Counted from the stretch's first letter, positions 1-5,925 are shown. The stretch is 6,587 nt of DNA from Natronohydrobacter sp. (GCA_007123015.1 SKSL01000240.1:1-6587), one strand, 5' to 3'. Numbers and translations are program-made. Notes: generated from the letters alone by a model not told the origin.

Positions 1-854
1 AGATGCAGATCGACCTGTTCTATGCCGACCAACTTGTGCCTACGGAAGAACTGTTCCAGGCCATGCAGCGCGGCACGATCGACGCGGTGCAATCGGATGA
101 CGATTCGATGGCGTCGCCGACTGAAGTGACGGTATTCGGCGGCTATTTCCCTTTTGCCAGCCGCTATTCGCTGGACGTGCCCGCTCTGTTCAATGACTGG
201 GGCCTGAACGAGATCTGGGCCGAGGAATACGAGAAGGTTGGCGTCAAGCATATCTCGGCAGGGTCATGGGACCCGTGCCATTTCATCACCTCGTCGCCCA
301 TCACCTCGCTGGCTGAACTGGAAGGCAAGCGGGTCTTCACCTTCCCCACCGCGGGGCGTTTCCTGTCGCAATTCGGTGTCGTACCGGTGACCGTGCCTTG
401 GGAAGATGTCGAGATTGCGCTGCAAACGCGCGAGATCGACGGGGTCGCATGGTGCGGGATCACCGAAGCCTATGAGGTGGGCTGGGCCGATATCTGTAGC
501 CACTTCCTGACCAACAATATCTCTGGCGCCTGGATCGGGCATTTCTTTGCCAATATGGACCGCTGGAATGAATTGCCCGAACATCTGCAAAACCTGATGG
601 CTACCTGTTTTGAGCAGTCGCATTACTACCGCCAGCACTGGTATTGGGCCGGCGAAGCCCGGCTGCGCACGGAAGGCGACAAGCTGGAACTGACGTCGAT
701 CCCGGATGCCGAATGGGCGGGCGTCGAAGCAGCTGCGCGCGATTTCTGGGAAGAGATTGCGGCGGAATCGGAAACCAAGGCGAAAGTCGTGGAAATTTTC
801 CGCAACTACAATGCGGCGATGGACAAGGCCGGACGGCCTTATCGTTATTCCTGA
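1..854 (+). CDS. TRAP transporter substrate-binding protein, DctP family (5'-partial)
   Basis: This is the C-terminal 283 or more residues of a periplasmic solute receptor for a TRAP transporter, which hands its ligand to a DctQ/DctM membrane pair. The frame is open to the window edge. The ATG at 3 is probably internal, because there is no signal peptide or first beta-strand and the family is normally about 330-370 residues, so roughly 60-90 residues are missing. Numbering from that ATG, the family's hinge and pocket motifs are a GKRVFTFPTAGRF block at 108-120 and a VPWEDVEIALQTREIDGVAW block at 131-150, matching the conserved P-x-E-x-Y-x-ALQ-x-G-x-DG pattern. The Arg that normally binds the ligand carboxylate (the R of IRVP/LRVP) aligns with Thr113. 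That suggests a ligand that is not a simple carboxylate. The gene lies just upstream of an amine-ligase/ALDH/ADH set, which I take as a clue to substrate. The DctQ and DctM genes must lie upstream or elsewhere. Family assignment is firm; the ligand is inferred. Confidence 0.9.
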   Translation, partial: MQIDLFYADQLVPTEELFQAMQRGTIDAVQSDDDSMASPTEVTVFGGYFPFASRYSLDVPALFNDWGLNEIWAEEYEKVGVKHISAGSWDPCHFITSSPITSLAELEGKRVFTFPTAGRFLSQFGVVPVTVPWEDVEIALQTREIDGVAWCGITEAYEVGWADICSHFLTNNISGAWIGHFFANMDRWNELPEHLQNLMATCFEQSHYYRQHWYWAGEARLRTEGDKLELTSIPDAEWAGVEAAARDFWEEIAAESETKAKVVEIFRNYNAAMDKAGRPYRYS

Positions 855-859
855 GGAAA

Positions 860-888
860 GGCTGGGGGGGCTGTCTGCCCCCCCAGCC
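860..888 (+). terminator. Strong G/C hairpin after the TRAP receptor gene
   Basis: A perfect 11-bp stem, GGCTGGGGGGG (860-870) and CCCCCCCAGCC (878-888), closes a 7-base loop CTGTCTG. It begins 5 bp after the stop codon of the TRAP receptor. There is no T-run after it, so it is not a textbook intrinsic terminator. It may instead attenuate transcription, protect the 3' end of the upstream mRNA, or lower ligase expression relative to the transporter. A second C7 run at 887-893 could pair with the same G7, giving an alternative, less extensive hairpin. Confidence 0.6.
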
Positions 889-915
889 CCCCCGAGGATA
901 TTTCTGCAAGGATGA
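860..915 (+). repeat. Probable Rhodobacteraceae intergenic repeat: hairpin plus CCCCGAGGATATTT tail
   Basis: The hairpin is followed directly by CCCCCCGAGGATATTT (888-903) and then CTGCAAGGATGAA (904-916). I recall this arrangement, a G/C hairpin, then CCCCCGAGGATATTT, then a short spacer and CAAGATGAA, as recurring between genes in many Rhodobacteraceae genomes. I could not check that here. Only one copy is present in the window. If it is a dispersed element, the ATGs at 912 and 916 belong to it and not to the next gene. Confidence 0.5.
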
Positions 916-922
916 ATGAGAA

Positions 923-937
923 AGAGGGGCGAGAGAG
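923..937 (+). promoter_or_regulatory. Purine-rich ribosome-binding region deciding the ligase start
   Basis: AGAGGGG (923-929) and GAGAGAG (931-937) lie 5-20 bases before ATGs at 943 and 946. The earlier in-frame ATG at 916 has only AAGGA at 908-912, 3 bases away, inside the presumed repeat tail. The 943/946 start is therefore preferred, although no perfect AGGAGG is present. Confidence 0.4.
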
Positions 938-942
938 CGGTC

Positions 943-2301
943 ATGATGACACTGCAAGAGTTGCGCGCGGCGTTTGAGGCAGGCGAGATTGACACGGTTC
1001 TGGTCGCCGCGCCTGATATGCAGGGCCGCTTGATGGGCAAGCGGTTTCACGCTGCGCATTTTCTGGCCTCGGGGTATGAGGAGACGCATTGCTGCAATTA
1101 CCTGCTGGCCACTGATATGGAGATGCTGACGGTTGAGGGCTACGCCTCTACGTCTTGGGCGAAGGGCTATGGCGACTATGTCATGAAGCCTGATCTTGCG
1201 ACCTTGCGACCCGTGCCGTGGCTGCCGGGCACAGCGCTGGTGTTGTGCGATTTGCTGGATCATCACACGCATGAAGAGATCGCGATTTCGCCGCGCGCCA
1301 TCCTGAAACGGCAGGTCGGGCAGGCGCGCGCGATGGGCTATGCGGCGATGGCGGCCACAGAGCTGGAGTTTTTCATCTTCGAGCAGAGCTATGAGGCGCT
1401 GCGCGATGGCGGGACGGATCATTTGACGCCAATCTCGGGTTATAACGAGGATTATCACCTGTTCCAGACCTCGAAAGAAGAGCCGCTGATGCGGGCTTTG
1501 CGCAACGGGCTTTATGGTGCGGGCATCCCGGTCGAGAATTCCAAGGGAGAGGCTGAGGCAGGCCAGGCCGAGATCAACATCCGATATGACGAGATGCTGA
1601 CGACAGCTGATTATCATGTCATTACCAAGCAGGCGACCAAGGAAGTCGCGCATGGGCTTGGCAAATCCGTGACCTTCATGGCGAAATATGACCACAGGCG
1701 GGCCGGGTCGTCGAGCCATGTGCATCAGTCGCTCTGGACGCTGGATGGCCAGCCTGCATTTCTGGACAAGAGCGCGGAATATGGGATGTCGACGCTGATG
1801 CGGCAGTATATGGCGGGCCAGTTGGCGCATGCGGGCGAGATCACCGCGCTGCTTGCGCCCAATGTGAACAGCTACAAGCGTTTCTGCGTCGGCATGTTCG
1901 CCCCCACCAAGGCAGTCTGGTCACTGGACAACCGCACCGCCGGTTTCCGCGTCTGTGGCGACGGCACCAAGGCCGTGCGGGTGGAATGCCGGATCGGCGG
2001 GGCCGATCTGAACCCTTATCTTGCCTGCGCGGGTCTGCTGGCGGCGGGGCTTGCGGGGATAGATTCTGGCCTTGAGCTGGAACCCGAGATGCGCGGCGAC
2101 AGCTACCAGAACGCGGGCGCGCGCGAGATCCCCAAGACCCTGCGCCATGCCGCCGATCTGCTGGAGGGATCGGCCATGCTGCGCGCGGCCTTCGGTGATG
2201 AGGTGGTTGATCATTACACCCGCGCTGCACGCTGGGAGATCGAGGAGCATGACCGTGTCGTGACCGACTGGGAGCGCAAGCGCCTGCTAGAGCGCGGCTA
2301 G
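943..2301 (+). CDS. Glutamine synthetase-superfamily ligase, probable gamma-glutamylamide (amine) synthetase
   Basis: This cytoplasmic ATP-dependent ligase would join the gamma-carboxyl of glutamate to an amine. With the 943 start it has 452 residues, usual for the GS-I-like fold. The N-terminal PDMQGRLMGKR signature (about 24-34) is typical of GlnT/PuuA-like enzymes. Metal and ATP-site residues are retained: the two Glu of TELEFF (140, 142), E203 and E210 around the AGQAE motif, His259 in SSSHVH, Arg331 in DNRT, and E348/R350 in VECRI. In the substrate flap, classical GS has GYEAP, whose Glu helps deprotonate ammonium. This protein has GMFAP with Phe at 319, as expected for a relative using a bulkier amine. 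An in-frame ATG at 916 would add nine basic residues but sits in the repeat tail. The gene is followed after 52 bp by an aldehyde dehydrogenase and then a Fe-alcohol dehydrogenase, pointing to an amino alcohol such as ethanolamine or alaninol. Alternatives are a polyamine (PuuA), isopropylamine (IpuC-like) or aromatic amine. Superfamily is certain; substrate is inferred. Confidence 0.92.
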   Translation: MMTLQELRAAFEAGEIDTVLVAAPDMQGRLMGKRFHAAHFLASGYEETHCCNYLLATDMEMLTVEGYASTSWAKGYGDYVMKPDLATLRPVPWLPGTALVLCDLLDHHTHEEIAISPRAILKRQVGQARAMGYAAMAATELEFFIFEQSYEALRDGGTDHLTPISGYNEDYHLFQTSKEEPLMRALRNGLYGAGIPVENSKGEAEAGQAEINIRYDEMLTTADYHVITKQATKEVAHGLGKSVTFMAKYDHRRAGSSSHVHQSLWTLDGQPAFLDKSAEYGMSTLMRQYMAGQLAHAGEITALLAPNVNSYKRFCVGMFAPTKAVWSLDNRTAGFRVCGDGTKAVRVECRIGGADLNPYLACAGLLAAGLAGIDSGLELEPEMRGDSYQNAGAREIPKTLRHAADLLEGSAMLRAAFGDEVVDHYTRAARWEIEEHDRVVTDWERKRLLERG

Positions 2302-2343
2302 GGCAATTCCTTCCCTGCGTGAAACAAGACTTCAACATCGTTC

Positions 2344-2348
2344 AGGAG
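2344..2348 (+). promoter_or_regulatory. Ribosome-binding site of the aldehyde dehydrogenase
   Basis: AGGAG lies 5 bases before the ATG at 2354, a near-ideal Shine-Dalgarno that fixes this start. The 52-bp gap from the ligase stop (2302-2353) shows no hairpin, so co-transcription is likely. Confidence 0.7.
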
Positions 2349-2353
2349 AGAAG

Positions 2354-3733
2354 ATGACTGTGATCAATTTGATCTCGCCCATAGACGGGTCTGTCTATGT
2401 CCAGCGGGACGCGCTGCCGGAGCAGGCGGCGAGGGATGCGGTGGCTCGCGCGCGCGCTGCGCAGGGCACCTGGTCTGCCCTCCCGCTGGAGAGGCGCATC
2501 GCGACTGTAATGGCCGGGATCGACGCGCTTGAGCAGATGGCCCCGCAGATCGTGCCAGAACTGGCCTGGCAGATGGGACGCCCGGTGCGCTATGGCGGCG
2601 AATTTGGCGGCGTGCGCGAACGTGCGGCCTATATGGCCAAGATCGCGGCGGCGGCGCTGGCTGATAAGGTGATCGAGGAGAGTGATCGTTTCACGCGTCT
2701 GCTGGCGCGCGAAGCGCAAGGCGTGGTGTTTGTCATCGCGCCGTGGAATTACCCTTTCCTGACGGCAGTGAACACGATCGTGCCGGCACTGATTGCCGGA
2801 AATGCCGTGGTGCTGAAGCATGCGAGCCAGACTTTGCTCGCGGGCGAGCGGTTGGCAGAGGCCTTTCACAAGGCAGGCGTGCCGAAAGATGTATTTCAGA
2901 ACGTCGTGCTGGATCACGCCACGACAGAGGCCCTGATCCGCGCCCGCGCCTTTGATTTCGTGAATTTCACGGGCTCGGTGGGCGGTGGGCGCGCGATTGA
3001 ACAGGCCGCAGCGGGCACGTTCACCGGCACGGGACTGGAACTCGGTGGCAAGGATCCGGGCTATGTGCGTGCCGATGCCGATCTGGACGCAGCCGTGGAC
3101 GGGCTGATGGATGGCGCGATGTTCAATTCGGGTCAGTGCTGCTGCGGGATCGAACGCATCTATGTGCATGAGAGCCTCTATGGCCCCTTTGTCGAAAAGG
3201 CAGTGGCATGGGTGCGCGGGCAGCGCCTTGGCAATCCGCTGGAGCAGGACACCACGATGGGGCCGATGGCCCATGCGCGTTTCGCGGCTATCGTGCGCGC
3301 GCAGATCGCAGATGCTGTGGCGGCGGGTGCCAAGGCGCTGATCGACGTGGCAGAGTTCCCCGCTGATGATGGCGGGGCCTATCTGGCGCCGCAGATTCTG
3401 GTGGATGTCACGCATGACATGCGCGTTATGCGCGAGGAAAGCTTCGGGCCGGTGGTGGGGATCATGCCGGTACGCGATGATGCGGAGGCAATCGGTTTCA
3501 TGAATGATTGCGCCTATGGACTGACGGCTTCGATCTGGACACGCGACGCGGCGGCAGCGCGTGCCATCGGGGCGCAGCTTCAGACCGGCACAGTTCTGAT
3601 GAATCGCTGCGATTATCTAGACCCGGCGCTGTGCTGGACCGGCTGCAAGGATACCGGGCGCGGCACGGCGCTGTCTGCCCTTGGCTATCATGCACTCACG
3701 CGTGTGAAATCTTATCATCTGAAAAAGGCGTAA
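2354..3733 (+). CDS. NAD(P)+-dependent aldehyde dehydrogenase
   Basis: This is a complete 459-residue member of the ALDH superfamily, which oxidises an aldehyde to a carboxylate in the cytoplasm. The Rossmann and catalytic motifs appear in order: APWNYPF with the oxyanion Asn132, VVLKHAS with cofactor-binding Lys155, NFTGSVG at 204-210, LELGGKDP with the general base Glu229, NSGQCCCG with catalytic Cys263 (the middle of three Cys), and EESFGPV with Glu362. The chain is slightly shorter than the typical 480-500 residues. The usual C-terminal P-F-G-G-x-K-x-S-G segment is replaced by MNRCDYLDPALCWTGCKDTG (416-435), Cys-rich and apparently a subfamily mark. The start is supported by AGGAG at 2344. 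The stop is 3 bp before the next gene, so the two are probably translated together. From context it would oxidise the gamma-glutamyl amino-aldehyde made by the Fe-ADH. A role like PuuC or succinate-semialdehyde dehydrogenase cannot be excluded. Confidence 0.93.
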   Translation: MTVINLISPIDGSVYVQRDALPEQAARDAVARARAAQGTWSALPLERRIATVMAGIDALEQMAPQIVPELAWQMGRPVRYGGEFGGVRERAAYMAKIAAAALADKVIEESDRFTRLLAREAQGVVFVIAPWNYPFLTAVNTIVPALIAGNAVVLKHASQTLLAGERLAEAFHKAGVPKDVFQNVVLDHATTEALIRARAFDFVNFTGSVGGGRAIEQAAAGTFTGTGLELGGKDPGYVRADADLDAAVDGLMDGAMFNSGQCCCGIERIYVHESLYGPFVEKAVAWVRGQRLGNPLEQDTTMGPMAHARFAAIVRAQIADAVAAGAKALIDVAEFPADDGGAYLAPQILVDVTHDMRVMREESFGPVVGIMPVRDDAEAIGFMNDCAYGLTASIWTRDAAAARAIGAQLQTGTVLMNRCDYLDPALCWTGCKDTGRGTALSALGYHALTRVKSYHLKKA

Positions 3734-3736
3734 GTC

Positions 3737-4882
3737 ATGGGACTGAGTGCAAACTGGAGCTATCCGACCACGATCAAATTCGGGGCAGGGCGGATTTCGG
3801 AACTTGCCGAACACTGCAAGGTCGTGGGGATCGCGCGGCCCTTGCTGGTCACGGATCGCGCGCTGGCCACACTGCCGATCACCGCGCAGGCGCTCGATAT
3901 CCTCGACGCAGCCGGTCTCGGCCGCGCCATGTTCAGCGAGGTGGACCCGAACCCCACCGAGGCTAATATGGAGGCCGGTCTGCACGTCTATCGCGCCGGC
4001 GGGCATGATGGTGTCGTGGCCTTTGGTGGCGGTTCGGCGCTGGATCTGGGCAAGATGATCGCGCTGATGGTGGATCAGCCTGTCACTGTCTGGGATCTGG
4101 AAGATATCGGCGACTGGTGGACGCGGGCCAATCCCGACACGATTGCGCCGATCATTGCCGTGCCGACCACGGCCGGGACCGGGTCGGAGGTCGGGCGCGC
4201 GGGCGTTCTGACTGACAACACCACGCATCGCAAGAAGATCATCTTCCACCCCAAGCTGATGCCAGCAGTCACGATCTGTGATCCGGCGCTGACCGTGGGC
4301 ATGCCCGCCTTCATCACAGCAGGCACGGGCATGGATGCCTTTGCGCATTGTCTGGAAGCTTATTGCAGCCCGCATTACCACCCTATGAGCCACGGCATTG
4401 CGCTGGAAGGGATGCGGCTGGTGCTGGAGAACCTGCCACGCGTCTATGCCACCCCGGATGATCTGGATGCACGTGCGCAGATGATGTCTGCCGCGGCGAT
4501 GGGTGCTGTCGCCTTCCAGAAAGGTCTGGGCGCGATCCACAGCCTCAGCCACCCGATCGGCGCGGTCTACAACACCCATCACGGCACCACCAATGCCGTG
4601 GTGATGCCGATGGTGCTCGCGTTCAATCGTCCCGCCATCGAAGAGCGCATCACGCGCGCGGCGGCCTATCTGGGCATCTCCCGCGGGTTTGACGGCTTTT
4701 ATGCTCATATCATGGAGTTGCGCGCCAAACTGTCCATCCCTGCCAATCTGAGTGCGATGGGGGTCGAGGCCGGCAGTCTGGACGAATTGACCGAAATGGC
4801 GCTGCTCGATCCGTCCTGTGGTGGCAATCCTATTGAAATGACGCGCGAGAATACGCGCGCCCTGTTCGAGGCGTGTTTGTGA
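3737..4882 (+). CDS. Iron-containing (group III) alcohol dehydrogenase
   Basis: This complete 381-residue NAD(P)-dependent alcohol dehydrogenase belongs to the FucO/AdhB-like metal-dependent family. The dinucleotide site is the GGGSALDLGK motif at 97-106 and PTTAGTGSE at 143-151. All four metal ligands are present by alignment with FucO: Asp200 and His204 in MDAFAH, His268 in AIHSLSHP and His282 in NTHHGTT. The C-terminal CGGNP motif (361-365) is also kept. The ATG lies 3 bp after the ALDH stop, with AAAAAGG (3722-3728) inside the end of that gene as a likely ribosome-binding site, which suggests translational coupling. From context it would oxidise a primary alcohol, perhaps gamma-glutamylethanolamide, to the aldehyde for the adjacent ALDH. 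The family also reduces aldehydes, so direction is not shown by sequence. It is the last gene of the plus-strand operon. Confidence 0.94.
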   Translation: MGLSANWSYPTTIKFGAGRISELAEHCKVVGIARPLLVTDRALATLPITAQALDILDAAGLGRAMFSEVDPNPTEANMEAGLHVYRAGGHDGVVAFGGGSALDLGKMIALMVDQPVTVWDLEDIGDWWTRANPDTIAPIIAVPTTAGTGSEVGRAGVLTDNTTHRKKIIFHPKLMPAVTICDPALTVGMPAFITAGTGMDAFAHCLEAYCSPHYHPMSHGIALEGMRLVLENLPRVYATPDDLDARAQMMSAAAMGAVAFQKGLGAIHSLSHPIGAVYNTHHGTTNAVVMPMVLAFNRPAIEERITRAAAYLGISRGFDGFYAHIMELRAKLSIPANLSAMGVEAGSLDELTEMALLDPSCGGNPIEMTRENTRALFEACL

Positions 4883-4900
4883 TATCGCCAGTCAGGGAGA

Positions 4901-4967
4901 ACACATCATCGCGCGATCATAGATACATGAAAAGGGAGTCATGCCAGGGGTATCCGACATGATGTGT
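4901..4967. repeat. 9-bp inverted repeat ACACATCAT / ATGATGTGT
   Basis: Perfect arms at 4901-4909 and 4959-4967 are separated by 49 bp, starting 18 bp after the alcohol dehydrogenase stop. The spacer is long for an intrinsic terminator, but the arms could close a larger folded 3' end. This may be chance. Confidence 0.35.
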
Positions 4968-4988
4968 CGCTATCCGGCGCAAGGGCAT

Positions 4989-5037
4989 ACCTGCAATAGC
5001 AAACAGTGAGGATGTTCTCTGTCACGTGCTTGCAGGT
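4989..5037. repeat. Imperfect stem-loop ACCTGCAA...TTGCAGGT
   Basis: Outer arms ACCTGCAA (4989-4996) and TTGCAGGT (5030-5037) pair over 8 bp. After a two-base bulge, GCA (4999-5001) pairs with TGC (5027-5029), and an inner GTGA (5006-5009) pairs with TCAC (5022-5025). It may help end the convergent transcripts, but there is no T-run on either side. Confidence 0.35.
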
Positions 5038-5129
5038 CAGGCGACCGCCTCAAGTTGGCGTGGCGTGAAGTACCCACGCAGGCCGAGCACTGCGGCGATG
5101 TCCCGCGACTTTACAAAATTCGCTATCTG
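5037..5129 (-). pseudogene. Possible decayed C-terminal gene remnant (30 codons)
   Basis: A minus-strand frame of 30 sense codons ends at TGA (5037-5039) and contains SRDIAAVLGLRGYFTPRQLE, which reads like real protein in composition. It is closed upstream by an in-frame TGA at 5130-5132 and has no start codon or ribosome-binding site. I do not recognise the family. It may be the tail of an inactivated gene or simply chance in GC-rich DNA. Confidence 0.15.
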
Positions 5130-5133
5130 TCAA

Positions 5134-5189
5134 CTGCGGTTGTTGAGCCGCAGCGAGGCGACTGGCCGCTTTAGCCATTTTCTGCGGCT
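5134..5189. repeat. Competing inverted repeats built on CTGCGG / CCGCAG
   Basis: CCGCAG at 5148-5153 can pair with the upstream CTGCGG at 5134-5139 (6 bp, 8-base loop). As AGCCGCAG at 5146-5153 it can pair instead with the downstream CTGCGGCT at 5182-5189 (8 bp), which would enclose a small TGGC/GCCA hairpin (5163-5166 with 5174-5177). The two pairings exclude each other. The site lies 56-111 bp beyond the stop of the minus-strand methyltransferase. Confidence 0.35.
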
Positions 5190-5244
5190 GCAATACCGCT
5201 GGGTTACAGTCGGCAAACCGCCCTTCGCGCTGGCTTCAGCTGCC

Positions 5245-5901
5245 TCACGAGCGCCGATAGGTTAGCAAGCGGTTATCGGCAGGCATCATGCCGGGTGGTT
5301 CAATAGTGAAGTCCTGCGCCAGCGCTAATTTGTTGATGGCCTCAACGTGGCGCAGCCCCCAATCTGAGTTTCGCATGCGCAGATCAGCGTCGAACGCGGC
5401 GTTGCCGGGGCCGGTGAAACTGCCGTTCTCATTGAACGGGCCGTAGATGAGGAGCAATCCCCCCTGCCCGAGCCGCGCGGCGGCGCCATTGATCAGTCCT
5501 TCGGTGGCCGCCCAAGGGGCGATATGGGTCAGGTTGGCGGTGAAGATCGAATCAACTGCCGGGCCGGGCCATGGCGGGCGGGCGGCGTCAAGCAGCACGG
5601 GAGGAAGCACCCGGCCCGCCAGGCGGGGGCAAAGTCCGCGCCAGTCCTCGATAGCGGCAAGCCCCTCTCGCGTGGCCTCGCTCGGCTGCCATGTAACTTG
5701 CGGCAGGCTGCGCGCCATCCAGAGCGCGTGTTCGCCTGTGCCGGAGGCGATTTCCAGCACGCTGCAGGGCGTGGCGGGCAAAACCTGTGCCAGTGCCGCC
5801 GCGATGGGCCCGCGGTTACGGGTTGTGGCCGGGGCGTGCCGCATATGCGGCAGGCGCGCCACAGTCGCTGCAGGGTCTGCGAGCGGATCGAACTCTGTCA
5901 T
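5245..5901 (-). CDS. DUF938 family class I SAM-dependent methyltransferase (METTL26-like)
   Basis: This complete 218-residue protein matches the DUF938 family throughout. It has the N-terminal TRNRGPI (27-33), the SAM-binding motif I VLEIASGTGEHAL (48-60), and QVTWQPSEATREG (68-80), where the acidic end of strand 2 normally holds the ribose. The family block ANLTHIAPW is at 122-130, then LIYGPFNENGSFTGPGNAAF (151-170) and MPADNRLL (206-213). The fold is a cytoplasmic Rossmann methyltransferase. The substrate of this family is, as far as I know, not established. The start at 5901 has only a weak GAGAG next to it, and the upstream gene ends 24 bp before it, so coupled expression is plausible. 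No key residue appears to be missing. Confidence 0.88.
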   Translation of the reverse strand: MTEFDPLADPAATVARLPHMRHAPATTRNRGPIAAALAQVLPATPCSVLEIASGTGEHALWMARSLPQVTWQPSEATREGLAAIEDWRGLCPRLAGRVLPPVLLDAARPPWPGPAVDSIFTANLTHIAPWAATEGLINGAAARLGQGGLLLIYGPFNENGSFTGPGNAAFDADLRMRNSDWGLRHVEAINKLALAQDFTIEPPGMMPADNRLLTYRRS

Positions 5902-5925
5902 CTCTCAAGAACTCTCTGACTGCAA

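Larger units (their letters stand above)
4883..5244 (+). other. 362-bp convergent intergenic region without a confident gene
   Basis: The region separates the plus-strand operon from the minus-strand pair. It holds three sets of inverted repeats (annotated separately), a perfect 10-bp palindrome ATCGCGCGAT (4908-4917), the palindrome CACGTG (5023-5028), a repeated TATCCG (4951 and 4971), a 22-codon plus-strand ORF (4941-5009) and a short minus-strand frame (5037-5129). I see no tRNA, rRNA, CRISPR, transposase or classical terminator with a T-run. A 79-codon plus-strand frame (5026-5265) has no good ribosome-binding site, overlaps the methyltransferase end and has a skewed composition, so I do not call it a gene. 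Confidence 0.6.

Noticed and set aside
601..1830. A 409-codon open frame on the minus strand, antiparallel to the transporter and ligase genes
   Set aside because: It overlaps two well-supported genes, is rich in Arg/His/Pro/Gln as expected of an antisense shadow in GC-rich DNA, and has no recognisable domain.
943..2301. Reading the ligase as the housekeeping glutamine synthetase GlnA
   Set aside because: The flap Glu is missing, the N-terminal PDMQGRLMGKR signature is of the amine-ligase type, and the neighbours are catabolic.
2342..3415. A 357-codon minus-strand frame over the aldehyde dehydrogenase
   Set aside because: It is an antisense shadow of a gene with all catalytic motifs intact, and has no domain of its own.
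3599..3733. A possible frameshift at the end of the aldehyde dehydrogenase because the usual C-terminal motif is absent
   Set aside because: The frame is continuous to a stop 3 bp before the next gene, and the replacement segment keeps the KDTGRG core, so this looks like subfamily divergence.
3617..4708. A 363-codon minus-strand frame over the alcohol dehydrogenase
   Set aside because: It is an antisense shadow with His/Arg-rich composition; the plus-strand enzyme accounts for the region.
4883..5244. tRNA, CRISPR array or insertion-sequence ends in the convergent gap
   Set aside because: There is no cloverleaf with a GTTCRA arm, no regularly spaced repeats, and no terminal inverted repeats flanked by target duplications.
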